This document shows, in pieces, positions 49,094 through 57,546 of a stretch of 64,000 nt of DNA. Origin of the DNA: BOG-224 sp964457555 (GTDB lineage Bacteria; Acidobacteriota; Terriglobia; Bryobacterales; Bryobacteraceae); the NCBI GenBank assembly GCA_964457555.1, contig CAYWHA010000001.1, forward strand, positions 310,001 to 374,000, written 5' to 3'. The first letter of the stretch is position 1; each line of letters starts with the position of its first letter. The position numbers and the translations under genes were made by a program. The notes under the pieces were generated by a model. The model was not told the DNA's origin, searched no databases, and saw nothing but the letters and a program-made list of their open reading frames with translations.

Positions 49094-49744
49094 TCACGAG
49101 ATGATTCCCTTCCTCACGGCGTAGAGAATCAACTCCGGGACGCTGTGGATGTCCAACTTCTGCAGGATGTGGCCGCGGTGGGTTTCCACCGTGGTCGGGC
49201 TGATGTTCAGCAGGGTCGCGACCTCCTTGTTGGCGCGGCCTTCGGCGATCATTTGCAGGATCTCGCGCTCGCGGTCCGAGAGCAGATCGTAACGGTCTTC
49301 GAGGCCGCGCTGGCGCAGGCGGTCGATATAATCCTCCTGGAGGATGCGAGCGATTTTGCGGGTGAGGAAAGAGCGGCCTTGCGACGCCGCGCGGATGGCC
49401 TCCACCACTTCGCCGCGCATGGAATCCTTGAGCAGATACCCTTTGGCGCCGGCCTTGAGCGAACCCAGCACGTAGCTTTCGTCCTGGTGCATGCTGAGGA
49501 TGACCACGCCCACGCGCGAATTGGCTGCCAGAATGCGGCGCGTAGCCTCCATGCCGTTCATGTTCGGCATGGCCAGATCCATTACTACCACGTCGGGCGC
49601 TTCGGTTTCGGCCAGTTGGACGCTTTCCCGTCCGTCGGCCGCCTCGGCCACCACGGTCATGTCGGATTCGCGCTCCAACAGGGCGCGCAGGCCGTCGCGG
49701 ACCACCGTATGGTCGTCAGCCAGCAAGATACGAATGGGCTTCAT
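49094..49744 (-). CDS. NarL/FixJ-type response regulator
   Basis: 216 residues. Receiver: LLADDHTVVRDGLRALLERE, Asp56 in VVVMDLAMPNMNG, Ser/Thr and Lys in GVVILSMHQDE and AKGYLLKDSM. Output: LuxR-type HTH in DLLSDREREILQMIAEGRAN, KEVATLLNISPTTVETHRGH. It overlaps the kinase gene by 29 bases and is thus coupled to it. The divergent Pal-like gene on the other side of the kinase has a dyad TCCTGT-N4-ACAGGA, a possible binding site, although NarL-type proteins commonly use different heptamer spacings. Confidence 0.9.
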   Translation of the reverse strand: MKPIRILLADDHTVVRDGLRALLERESDMTVVAEAADGRESVQLAETEAPDVVVMDLAMPNMNGMEATRRILAANSRVGVVILSMHQDESYVLGSLKAGAKGYLLKDSMRGEVVEAIRAASQGRSFLTRKIARILQEDYIDRLRQRGLEDRYDLLSDREREILQMIAEGRANKEVATLLNISPTTVETHRGHILQKLDIHSVPELILYAVRKGIIS

Positions 49745-51110
49745 GTCCGTTCCCGTTCCTCAGCTCCAGCTCGGCCACCGGCAGCGCGGCGTGAACCAGC
49801 GTCCCCCGCCCCGGCTTGGAGGTGATTTTCAAGCTCCCTCCCAGACGGCGCACACGCTCTTCCATGCCCAGCAACCCAAGGCCGCGCATGAAACGGGTAT
49901 CGAAGCCCGCTCCGTCGTCCTCCACCGTGACATCCACCTCTTTGCGCTCCTTCCGAACCGCAACTTCGACGTTGCGCGCGTTGGCATGGCGGACCGCGTT
50001 ATTTACGGCCTCCTGCACCAGGCGGTAGATGCAGGTTCGATGTTCGTCCGGAAGGCTGTCGATGGCGTCATCGGCGGAGACGGAGACGTTCAGTCCCGTG
50101 CGCTTGCTGGTTTCACGCGCATGCCAGTTGAGCGCCGGCGCCAGGCCGAGATCGTCGAGCATGGATGGCCGAAGCAGCAGCGCCAGGTCGCGCACCTGGC
50201 TGACCGTCTTTTCCGCCAGCCGCTTGATAGAATCCAGGTGCTCACGAACGGCGGCCGGAGGGTCCGCGCATTCGGCGCCTCCGGTCTCCATCAGAATGGC
50301 CGATAGGGATTGGCCCACTTCGTCGTGGAGCTCCCGCGCCAGGGCGCGGCGCTCGTTTTCCTGCGCGCGCAGGAGCAGCGTCGATAGCTCCTGCAAGTCG
50401 GCCCTGCGCAAATCGAGTTCCCGTTCCAGGCGGAGCGTGAAGCCGATTGTCAGCAGCGCTAGAACCAGGCCGCCGACGAGAGTGCCCCCGAAAGTCAGCA
50501 GGAGGGAACGGCGCAGGCTGTCGGCGGAGGCGGCCAGGCGCGCTTCCGAACGGGTCAATCCGCGTTCGTTCACGGAGGCGATGCGGTCCGCGATTTGCAG
50601 CATGGCTGTACGGCGCGGCACCAATTCGTTGTAGAAGAACGTGGAGCGAAGACGCTGGCGTTCCTTCGGCGACCATCCGGCGGTGGCGTCGAGCACTACC
50701 CAGTAAGCGTCGATCTCGGTGCGCATCGCCAGGAACGGCTCGCGCTCCTCGGATTCCAGGTTGCGGCCGTAGGCATCGAGCGCCGCGCGGTTCTCGCGTT
50801 CCAAGGCGGCCAGGTGCCCGAACTGCTCGTTGGCGGCGTCCGCATCCGGCGAGAGCAGGAAGTCGCGCACGTAAGTACCCGACAGATAGATCTGCGCACG
50901 AATCTGGTCGAGCGCGCCGAGCCGGTCGAGAAACTCCTTTCGCAATTGGGTCTCGTTGTTGCGGACTCGTTGCAGAGCCAACAGGGTGCCCGCGGCGGCC
51001 GCCACGATGCAGATCAGCAGGCCTCCGAAGCCGAGAGACAGAATCAGCCACGAAGGCTTGCGGCGCTTCTGGCCGGAACCGGCTACCGGACTGCCCGCGT
51101 GGGAACGCAA
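49716..51110 (-). CDS. HisKA_3-type sensor histidine kinase with four-helix-bundle sensor
   Basis: 464 residues. Membrane segment one (WLILSLGFGGLLICIVAAAA) is at residues 21-46, then an extracytoplasmic helical domain to about 200 with LYLSGTYVRDFLL-type QIYLSGTYVRDFLLSPDADA (a CHASE3/4HB-like sensor), and membrane segment two at 202-225. Acceptor His262 lies in RALARELHDEVGQSLSAIL, the HisKA_3 H box; the N box is RLVQEAVNNAVRHANARN and the G boxes are EDDGAGFDTRFMRGLGLLGM and GTLVHAALPV. The gene ends inside the start of its regulator. It is divergent from the first Pal-like gene, 128 bases between start codons. Confidence 0.9.
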   Translation of the reverse strand: MRSHAGSPVAGSGQKRRKPSWLILSLGFGGLLICIVAAAAGTLLALQRVRNNETQLRKEFLDRLGALDQIRAQIYLSGTYVRDFLLSPDADAANEQFGHLAALERENRAALDAYGRNLESEEREPFLAMRTEIDAYWVVLDATAGWSPKERQRLRSTFFYNELVPRRTAMLQIADRIASVNERGLTRSEARLAASADSLRRSLLLTFGGTLVGGLVLALLTIGFTLRLERELDLRRADLQELSTLLLRAQENERRALARELHDEVGQSLSAILMETGGAECADPPAAVREHLDSIKRLAEKTVSQVRDLALLLRPSMLDDLGLAPALNWHARETSKRTGLNVSVSADDAIDSLPDEHRTCIYRLVQEAVNNAVRHANARNVEVAVRKERKEVDVTVEDDGAGFDTRFMRGLGLLGMEERVRRLGGSLKITSKPGRGTLVHAALPVAELELRNGNGHEAHSYLAG

Positions 51111-51164
51111 TTGGAGACGCCTCTTCCTGCTTTGAGTTTATTGCAAGACCGGGCCAGCCTCATA

Positions 51165-51180
51165 TCCTGTGCAAACAGGA
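51165..51180. promoter_or_regulatory. Dyad TCCTGT-N4-ACAGGA upstream of Pal-like gene 1
   Basis: Perfect 6-bp arms around GCAA. The same arms with GCGA as spacer lie at 51884-51899 before the second Pal-like gene, in a shared context (preceded by ATA, followed by CGCCGGCCGC). It lies between the divergent kinase and lipoprotein genes, 58 bases before the latter's start codon. Confidence 0.6.
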
Positions 51181-51238
51181 CTTTGCGGGAACGCGCCGGC
51201 CGCTTCCATCGTTAGTAGAATCAGTAGGGGAGACCTCT

Positions 51239-51853
51239 ATGAAGCGTACCGAAGAGCTGGCCCTGGTTGCGATTGGCGCCGTATGTTTACTCACAGCGGC
51301 TTGCGCCAAGAAACAGATTCCGACCATGGAGCCGCCGCCGCCCGAGGCGCCCGCCGCAGCCGCACCCACCGCGCCGGCCACGCCGCCACTGACGTCCAGG
51401 CCAGCTCCGCCTCCCACTCCGGCGCCGCCGCCCGAGCCCCCTCCGCCGGCGGCGGAATATCCGCCAGCGTCGACGCGCGCCCGGATCGACCAGCTCCTGG
51501 CCCACATCGAGGACGCCTATTTCGACTATGACCGGGCGACTCTTCGCCCCGACGCCATCAAGGCGCTGCAAGCCGACGCCACGGAGTTAGGCGACATCCT
51601 GAAGAACTACCCGGCTTTCAGACTGACCGTGGAGGGCCACTGCGACGAGCGGGGGTCCGCCGAATACAACGTCGCGCTGGGCGCTCAGCGGGCCAGCGCC
51701 GCTAAGGACTTCCTGGTGCAGTCGGGCATTCCAGCGGCGCAACTGGATGTGACCAGCCTTGGCAATGAACGCCCGGTGTGCACGGAGCACACGGAAGCCT
51801 GCTGGCAGCGGAATCGCCGCGTCCACTTCGTGGCGAATACGCCGGCCAATTAG
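51239..51853 (+). CDS. Pal/OmpA-like lipoprotein 1
   Basis: 204 residues. The lipobox is LLTAAC (Cys22), so the chain is lipid-anchored. A long Pro/Ala-rich linker to about residue 80 is followed by an OmpA/Pal peptidoglycan-binding domain: AYFDYDRATLRPDAIKALQA, FRLTVEGHCDERGSAEYNVA and LGAQRASAAKDFLVQSGIPA, with the Asp/Arg pair (HCDERGSAEYN) that binds diaminopimelate. Two Cys near the C-terminus (VCTEHTEACWQRNRRVHF) are shared with the second copy. Pal-type proteins tether the outer membrane to peptidoglycan. No TolB or Tol genes are adjacent. AGGGGAGA precedes the ATG. Confidence 0.9.
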   Translation: MKRTEELALVAIGAVCLLTAACAKKQIPTMEPPPPEAPAAAAPTAPATPPLTSRPAPPPTPAPPPEPPPPAAEYPPASTRARIDQLLAHIEDAYFDYDRATLRPDAIKALQADATELGDILKNYPAFRLTVEGHCDERGSAEYNVALGAQRASAAKDFLVQSGIPAAQLDVTSLGNERPVCTEHTEACWQRNRRVHFVANTPAN

Positions 51854-51883
51854 CCGGGGAGCGGCTTTTCAGCCCACAAATAT

Positions 51884-51899
51884 CCTGTGCGAACAGGAT
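51884..51899. promoter_or_regulatory. Dyad TCCTGT-N4-ACAGGA upstream of Pal-like gene 2
   Basis: Same arms as 51165-51180, spacer GCGA. It begins 30 bases after the first lipoprotein's stop codon and 51 bases before the next ribosome-binding region, so the second gene seems to have its own controlled promoter that was duplicated with the gene. Confidence 0.6.
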
Positions 51900-51949
51900 T
51901 TCGCCGGCCGCGTCAACTGTGTCTAATCGTAATCAGGGAGAGGACACAC

Positions 51950-52549
51950 ATGAAACTTCAAAGACATTCGCTAATTGCCGTCGCCGCCGTCGCTTTGCTG
52001 AGCGCGGGTTGCGCGAAAAAACAGGCCGCAGTTGCTCCGCCACCGCCGCCCCCGTCTGCCGCGCCAGCCGTGGCTGCAAGGCCGGCTCCCGCTCCGGCTC
52101 CGGTACGCGCCGCGGTTACGCCACGTCCCGCCGCGCCAACGCCGGCGCCGCAATATCCGAATGCGGCGACTCGCCTCCGCATCGACCAGCTTCTGGCCAG
52201 AATTGAAGACGCCTATTTCAACTATAACCAGGCAACCCTGCGTCCCGATGCGATGACAGCCCTGGAGGCGGACTCCGCCGAGCTGCGGGACATCCTGAAG
52301 AACTTCCCGAACTACAAGCTGACCATCGAGGGCCACTGCGATGAGCGCGGTTCCGCCGAGTACAACATCGCGCTCGGCGAGAAGCGAGCCGAAGCCGCTA
52401 AAGACTACCTGGTGCAGGTGGGCATCCCCGGGGCGCAGCTCAACACGGTCAGTTACGGCAAAGAGCGCCCGGTTTGCACGGATCATGACGAGGCCTGCTG
52501 GCAGCGCAATCGCCGCACCCACATCGCGGCCGTTGCCGAGAACCACTAA
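51950..52549 (+). CDS. Pal/OmpA-like lipoprotein 2 (tandem paralogue)
   Basis: 199 residues behind AGGGAGAGGA. Lipobox LLSAGC (Cys21), Pro/Ala-rich linker, then the OmpA-like domain: AYFNYNQATLRPDAMTALEA, YKLTIEGHCDERGSAEYNIA, LGEKRAEAAKDYLVQVGIPG and the terminal VCTDHDEACWQRNRRTHIAA. It is the close duplicate of the first copy; most differences lie in the linker. The repeated context of gene, dyad and leader points to a recent tandem duplication. The Cys pair in VCTDHDEAC may form a disulfide in the periplasm. Confidence 0.9.
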   Translation: MKLQRHSLIAVAAVALLSAGCAKKQAAVAPPPPPPSAAPAVAARPAPAPAPVRAAVTPRPAAPTPAPQYPNAATRLRIDQLLARIEDAYFNYNQATLRPDAMTALEADSAELRDILKNFPNYKLTIEGHCDERGSAEYNIALGEKRAEAAKDYLVQVGIPGAQLNTVSYGKERPVCTDHDEACWQRNRRTHIAAVAENH

Positions 52550-52613
52550 GGAGGAGACTGGGGGATGGAGGCGAGCACTAACCCGGCGAGTGCGCTCGAT
52601 TACGGGCGATTTC

Positions 52614-52639
52614 GCGCCTACTCTCCCGACAGGATTCGA
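52614..52639 (+). promoter_or_regulatory. CTCCCGACAGGAT motif upstream of the DUF4142 gene
   Basis: Shares TACTCTCCCGACAGGATTCG with the motif at 45758-45782 (19 of 22 positions) and lies 48 bases before the gene at 52687. The ACAGGAT part is also found in the dyads upstream of the two Pal-like genes. This could be a common control element of the envelope cluster; it is not shown to be. Confidence 0.4.
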
Positions 52640-52686
52640 TCGCGGGCCGGTCCGGCGCAGAATCATAACAGGAAAGGAGCATTTGA

Positions 52687-53202
52687 ATGCAAACTCGCAG
52701 CATCCTGTCGGGAGCTTGCTGCCTGGGCCTGCTCGCCGCGGCGGGCATCGCGCGGGGCGCGTCCTTGAGCAACTTCGACAGACAATTCATGACCTTGGCC
52801 GCCAGGACCGACATGGTGGTGGCGCACGAAGGTCAAATAGCTGAAAACCAGGCCACACGGGCGGACGTGAAGAACCTGGCGTCAACGCTGGTGCAGGATC
52901 AGACCGATTCCTACGCCCGACTTGCGGCGCTGGCTTCCAAAGCCGGGGATTCGATTCCCAAGGGAATTGACGCCGCTAAAGACCCGGCCATTCGACGTCT
53001 GGCCCACATGAAGGGCCGGAACTTCGACCGCCAATTCACGCAGGACGAGCTAACTGCCAACAGGCAGGCGATCGCCGTTTTCAAACGCGAAACGCGGCGT
53101 GGGCATGACGCCGACGTGAAAGCCTACGCCAGCTCGATGATTCCGGTTCTCGAGAAACACATCCACCTGGCCGAAGACTGCCTCAAGCCCGCGCATACCT
53201 GA
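52687..53202 (+). CDS. Exported DUF4142-family protein
   Basis: 171 residues with a signal peptide (MQTRSILSGACCLGLLAAAG). DUF4142 is a ferritin-like four-helix bundle: NFDRQFMTLAARTDMVVAHE, GQIAENQATRADVKNLASTL and DRQFTQDELTANRQAIAVFK, RRGHDADVKAYASSMIPVLE-type helices, then EKHIHLAEDCLKPAHT. The typical DRxFxxxAAxxxMxExxxGxxA pattern is kept, in duplicate. Members are exported and widespread, with no proven function, perhaps in stress or metal binding. It is preceded by AACAGGAAAGGAGCATTTGA and shares the upstream motif with the paralogue-pair gene. Gap behind: see the hairpin at 53220. Confidence 0.88.
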   Translation: MQTRSILSGACCLGLLAAAGIARGASLSNFDRQFMTLAARTDMVVAHEGQIAENQATRADVKNLASTLVQDQTDSYARLAALASKAGDSIPKGIDAAKDPAIRRLAHMKGRNFDRQFTQDELTANRQAIAVFKRETRRGHDADVKAYASSMIPVLEKHIHLAEDCLKPAHT

Positions 53203-53219
53203 TACCCCTCCGGAGATCC

Positions 53220-53273
53220 GTGGGGCCTGAGCCACCGCCACAAGGTCCGTGGCAGTGGATCAGGCCTCGCCAC
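53220..53273. terminator. Long hairpin behind the DUF4142 gene
   Basis: GTGGGGCCTGA (53220-53230) pairs with TCAGGCCTCGCCAC (53260-53273) with a 3-base bulge, with an inner GCCAC/GTGGC stem. It starts 18 bases behind the stop codon, and probably ends the envelope-cluster transcript. Confidence 0.45.
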
Positions 53274-53530
53274 ATTCCATCAAGCCCTTACGGCCGCCTT
53301 CGAAACGGCGGATTTCGGCCCTCAAACAGCCGTTTTGGCGTATCACACACTGGCGAAGGCCCCCAGGTTAGAAGTAACTCCCTCTTTGGCGTGCTGTGTC
53401 TTCAAGCGTACTCTTCGCGACCGCGGAATGTCATAAATCGCCCATTCGGACCAGCCCTGAATTGCTTTTTTCTTGACTCTCGCAACTAACTGACGGACAG
53501 TAAGAGCCGGTAGTTAGAGGACGAGACTCC

Positions 53531-53544
53531 CGAAACCGGTTTCG
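53531..53544. promoter_or_regulatory. LacI-family-type operator CGAAACCGGTTTCG
   Basis: A perfect 14-bp palindrome with the central CG of LacI/GalR-family operators and the common AAACCGGTTT core. It lies 276 bases upstream of the TonB receptor start, in a 600-base gap (53203-53806) that holds no gene. No LacI-type repressor gene is in the window, so the regulator must lie elsewhere. A CTAACT/AGTTAG dyad (about 53487-53517) lies just before it. Confidence 0.6.
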
Positions 53545-53806
53545 ATAATAGTCCGAGTGCTCATCGGCGAATCGGAGCCGTCTCCGGAAATCGTCGGCTT
53601 ACGGAACGGGGAACAGGCCGCGCAGCGCTTCGCGTTGAACGGCAGGGGCTGACTGTGTGGGCAGTCACGGGGGTGCGCGTGAACTTTCACTTGCGCTATG
53701 TCTTGTTGACGCTCCGGCGAGGAGCGCTCTCGACGCCGGCTCCAACCGCACGATCACTCAAATGGCCCGGCGCGCCCGGGCTGAGATCCAGACAAGAAGG
53801 AGTCTT

Positions 53807-56800
53807 ATGAAATCCATGTCGATGAAGAGAATCCTTAGTCACATTGCAGCGATGGTGGGGCTTTTATTCCTCTGCTGCACCCTCGCACAGGCACAGACCG
53901 TGAATAGCGTTGTCACCGGCCAGGTGGTGGATCCCGCCAGCGCGGCCGTACCGGACGCATCGGTCACTCTTACCGACCAGAACACCGGCGCCGTCCGCAA
54001 GGTGACGAGCGACACCTCGGGGGTTTTCCGCTTTCCCGATGTGTTACCCAGCACGTACACCGTGGTTATCCAGATGGGGGGCTTCAAGACGGAAACGGTG
54101 AAAGATGTGGTCGTAGCCGCGAGTGAAACCCGCGAATTGCCGACCATCGCCTTGCAGATTGGCAGCGTGTCTGAGAACTTCTCCGTCGTAGCCGCAGCCA
54201 CTCCCGTCCAGCTCGGCAGCTCGGAATCGTCCCAGGAGATTGACGCCAGCCAGTTAGAAAACGTCACCATGAAGGGGCGCGACCTGTTCGGGTACTTCCA
54301 CTTGCTCCCGAGCGTGATTGACACGACCGCGTCGCGAGACGTCACGTCTCCGAACAATATCGGCGGCATCTACATCAACGGGAACGTTTCGTCCGCCAAG
54401 AACTTCACCGTTGACGGCATCACCGACATCGATACCGGTTCCAACGGCACCTTGCATTACGAGCCGAATGTCGACGCCATCCAGGAATTGAAGGTGCTGG
54501 CCACGAATTACCAGGCGGAGTTCGGGCGCAACGCCGGCGGCACGATCACTTCGGTGACTAAGTCCGGGACGCAGGAGTTTCATGGAACCGCACAATGGAC
54601 CCACCGCCACGAGGAGTTCAACGCCAACAACTGGCTCAACGACCACACTTTGCAGAGTAACGGACAAGCCGCGGCGAAGCCGCGTTACCGCTACAACGTG
54701 GAGACCTATTCGATCGGCGGCCCTGTATTTATCCCCAACGTGTTCAACAAGAGCCGCAAGCGGCTGTTCTTCTTCTGGTCGCAGGAATATACCGGCCAAC
54801 TCGTCAGCGGCGGTACGGAAACCAAGTACACGCCCACGGCGCTCGAGCGGGCGGGCAATTTCTCCCAGTCCTTCAACAATAACGGGTCGCTGATTGTGAT
54901 TACCGATCCGCAGACCGGGGCGCCGTTTGCCGGCAATGTCATTCCGCCCACGCGGGCCGATCCAACCGGGTTCGGGCCCGCGGCCTTGAACTATTTCCCG
55001 CTGCCGAATACCGTGGGGACCGGCGCGTTCCTCAACGTCGAAAACTACTTCGAATCGGCCAGCGCCTCGCATCCGCGCCGCAACGATGTGCTGCGGGTGG
55101 ACCCGTACATCACCTCGAAGGTTCAGGGCTACTTCCGGTATATCAACGATCATGACGCGCTGGACGACCTCTACCAGGGAGTGCAGTTCACCGCGCCCAC
55201 CCCGCTGCTGCCGCACGGAAGCCCGCCGATCAGTCACCCGAACCCAGGGCATGGTTACGCGGGATCTCTGGTGGAAACCATTACTCCGACTCTGGTTAAC
55301 GAGTCGACGGTCGGCTATAGTTGGAACACCTGGTCGTGGTATTCGGAAGACAATTACGCAGATGAGTCCCGGACTCTGATTTCCAACGTGCCCTCGCTTT
55401 TCCCGCTGCCGACCACCACCCCGTCCGGCTACGTCTCCACTAACGGGTATTTCAACATCCTGCCAGAGTTCACGTTCGGCGGCACGCCCTCGAACGCGAT
55501 GTCCTACACCAAGAACAGCACGTCGGCTGGGAACTACTTCAACGCTAACCCGATCTGGACGTTCACGGACAACCTGAGCAAGGTGTATCACAGCCACACC
55601 ATAAAGACCGGCTTCTATCTGGAGCACAACATCAAGATACAGCCGGGCGGTCAGGCTTACGAAGGCGTCTTCAATTTCCAGACAGACGCCAACAATCCGC
55701 TGAACACCGGTGACGGCTACGCAAATGCCTTCTTGGGCAATGTGGATGTCTACAACCAAGCCACGGCGGAGTCGCAGTTCCAAGTGCTGTATTGGAACTT
55801 CGAGTTTTACCTCCAGGACAACTGGCGCGCGAGCCGCCGGCTGACTCTGGATTACGGCTTGCGGTTCTATCACCAGGGTCCGCAGAACGATGTGAATCAC
55901 ACGTTCTCCAACTTTCTGACCACGGCTTACAAGCAGGGGGCATCGCCGCTGCTCTACGCGCCGGGCATGTCCGGCGAGAAGCGCGTGGCCATCGATCCTG
56001 CTAACGGCTCCGTGGCTCCAGTGGCGTACATTGGGCTATACGTTCCAGGCACGGGAAACTCAGCCAACGGGCTCGGTATTAATGGGCTGAACGGAGTTCC
56101 GGCAAACACCTACGACATCAGTTACATGAGGCCGGCGCCGCGCTTTGGATTCGCGTACGACCTTACCGGCAATGGCAAGACGGCGCTGCGCGGCGGATAC
56201 GGCCTTTTCTTCAACCGTTTGGACGGCAACCAGGTGTACAATCTATCGGGCCAACCGCCGTTCGGCTACAACCCGCAGATCAACTACACCACCACCACGG
56301 CGATCGGCCAGTCAGGCGGGTCCCTGGTTTACGGGCCTCCAACCCTGTACAGTTGGCCGGCGCGCCAGATTCCGTGGAACTACGTGCAAAACGGCAATGT
56401 CGATCTGCAGCGGGCCTTCGGCAATTGGATGGTCAGTCTGGGATACTCGTTCAATTTGCAGCGCCACTACAATCTGAGTTACGACATCAACGCCCTTCCG
56501 CTGGGCACTTACATGCAGCCCTCCAGTCTGGACGCCACGAACGGCAACAAGCCTCTGCCGGACATTCTGTTGCGGTCACTCTATACGGGCTATAACACCA
56601 TCAACCAATACGCCGAAATCGGAAACAGCAACTACAACGCGCTGAACGCTCAGATACAACACCGCTTCAGCCATGGACTGCAGTTCGGCGCGGCGTACAC
56701 ATTTTCGAAGGGCTTGGGCGTCTTGTCCTACACGCCCGACGTTCCGAACAACCACAATTGGAACTACGGGAATGTCTCGATCAACCGGCCGAACAACCTC

Positions 56801-57391
56801 CAGTTCAACTGGAGTTACGATATCCCGTCGATCAGCCGGAGCATGAGCAACGGCTTCGGCAAAGCGCTGGGAGCGGTGGTCAACCACTGGACGTACTCCG
56901 GCGGCGCGGCGATTCAGAGCGGCGTCATCTACAATCCGAGTTTCACGCTGACAACGGGCACGACGCCCGTCTACACCGGCACGTCGGCCGTGACGGCGCG
57001 CATGAATGTGGTGGGCAATCCCTATTCCAACATAGGGGCGTTCGATTTCTTTAATCCGAACGCATTCGCCCTTCCGGCTCTGGGAACCAGTGCGCCCGCA
57101 GCGCCGATCCTGGGAGACATGGGCGGCGGATCGGGCCTTCTGGAACTGCCGCACATCACCAATTTCGACATGACCATGAGCAAGTTCATCCCGGTGCGCG
57201 GCGAACAACGGGGGTTCAAGATCATGATCCAGGCGTACAACGTGTTCAACCACACGGAGTACAGCGGTCTGAATTCGTCGATCCAGTTCAACCCGACCAG
57301 CGGGGCAGTGGCAAACACGGCGACGGTGGGCACGGCCAACGCAACGCTTCCGAACCGGATCTTCGCGGGCACTTTGCGTTTTATATTCTGA
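53807..57391 (+). CDS. Oar-type TonB-dependent receptor with carboxypeptidase-regulatory-like domain
   Basis: 1194 residues behind AGAAGGAGTC. Signal peptide MKSMSMKRILSHIAAMVGLL and on to an A-Q-A cut site. Residues about 30-110 form the CarboxypepD_reg-like fold (VVTGQVVDPASAAVPDASVT, ...). Then a plug: FTVDGITDIDTGSNGTLHYE, VDAIQELKVLATNYQAEFGR, NAGGTITSVTKSGTQEFHGT, followed by an outer-membrane beta barrel with many aromatic strands (LTLDYGLRFYHQGPQNDVNH), ending in RIFAGTLRFIF with a terminal Phe. No TonB box is obvious. In acidobacteria such receptors bind large substrates such as oligosaccharides or proteins. The LacI-type operator upstream supports a sugar link; the S9 peptidase gene follows 155 bases behind. 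Confidence 0.92.
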   Translation: MKSMSMKRILSHIAAMVGLLFLCCTLAQAQTVNSVVTGQVVDPASAAVPDASVTLTDQNTGAVRKVTSDTSGVFRFPDVLPSTYTVVIQMGGFKTETVKDVVVAASETRELPTIALQIGSVSENFSVVAAATPVQLGSSESSQEIDASQLENVTMKGRDLFGYFHLLPSVIDTTASRDVTSPNNIGGIYINGNVSSAKNFTVDGITDIDTGSNGTLHYEPNVDAIQELKVLATNYQAEFGRNAGGTITSVTKSGTQEFHGTAQWTHRHEEFNANNWLNDHTLQSNGQAAAKPRYRYNVETYSIGGPVFIPNVFNKSRKRLFFFWSQEYTGQLVSGGTETKYTPTALERAGNFSQSFNNNGSLIVITDPQTGAPFAGNVIPPTRADPTGFGPAALNYFPLPNTVGTGAFLNVENYFESASASHPRRNDVLRVDPYITSKVQGYFRYINDHDALDDLYQGVQFTAPTPLLPHGSPPISHPNPGHGYAGSLVETITPTLVNESTVGYSWNTWSWYSEDNYADESRTLISNVPSLFPLPTTTPSGYVSTNGYFNILPEFTFGGTPSNAMSYTKNSTSAGNYFNANPIWTFTDNLSKVYHSHTIKTGFYLEHNIKIQPGGQAYEGVFNFQTDANNPLNTGDGYANAFLGNVDVYNQATAESQFQVLYWNFEFYLQDNWRASRRLTLDYGLRFYHQGPQNDVNHTFSNFLTTAYKQGASPLLYAPGMSGEKRVAIDPANGSVAPVAYIGLYVPGTGNSANGLGINGLNGVPANTYDISYMRPAPRFGFAYDLTGNGKTALRGGYGLFFNRLDGNQVYNLSGQPPFGYNPQINYTTTTAIGQSGGSLVYGPPTLYSWPARQIPWNYVQNGNVDLQRAFGNWMVSLGYSFNLQRHYNLSYDINALPLGTYMQPSSLDATNGNKPLPDILLRSLYTGYNTINQYAEIGNSNYNALNAQIQHRFSHGLQFGAAYTFSKGLGVLSYTPDVPNNHNWNYGNVSINRPNNLQFNWSYDIPSISRSMSNGFGKALGAVVNHWTYSGGAAIQSGVIYNPSFTLTTGTTPVYTGTSAVTARMNVVGNPYSNIGAFDFFNPNAFALPALGTSAPAAPILGDMGGGSGLLELPHITNFDMTMSKFIPVRGEQRGFKIMIQAYNVFNHTEYSGLNSSIQFNPTSGAVANTATVGTANATLPNRIFAGTLRFIF

Positions 57392-57506
57392 GCATCTCCC
57401 CCGCTCGGGGCCCGGCGCCACCCAGCGCACCGGGCCCCGGAGCTTTCCGGGGGCACGCTGCCTCTGGGGGTCCGCCTGACTTCCGTGCGGGGATCATCAG
57501 GAAAAG

Positions 57507-57532
57507 AAGGCAGACCAGGAGGTCCGCCCCAC
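57507..57532 (-). repeat. Dispersed intergenic hairpin repeat, copy 7 (minus strand)
   Basis: Lies 14 bases before the S9 peptidase start codon and 115 bases behind the receptor stop. Reading on the minus strand it has the usual GGCGGACC-TCC-TGGTCTGCC hairpin and TTCTTTTC tail. Its direction is opposite to the flanking genes, so a terminator role here would not serve either of them. Confidence 0.65.
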
Positions 57533-57546
57533 CGCGCCGTCGTACC

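Noticed and set aside
52687..52720. CATCCTGTCGGGAG at the start of the DUF4142 gene as another copy of the ACAGGAT element
   Set aside because: It lies within the signal-peptide codons, is in the opposite orientation, and has no conserved flanks, so it is probably chance.
54254..55900. A 548-codon open frame on the minus strand
   Set aside because: Antisense to the TonB-dependent receptor; composition is typical of a shadow frame, and no motif or ribosome-binding site supports it.
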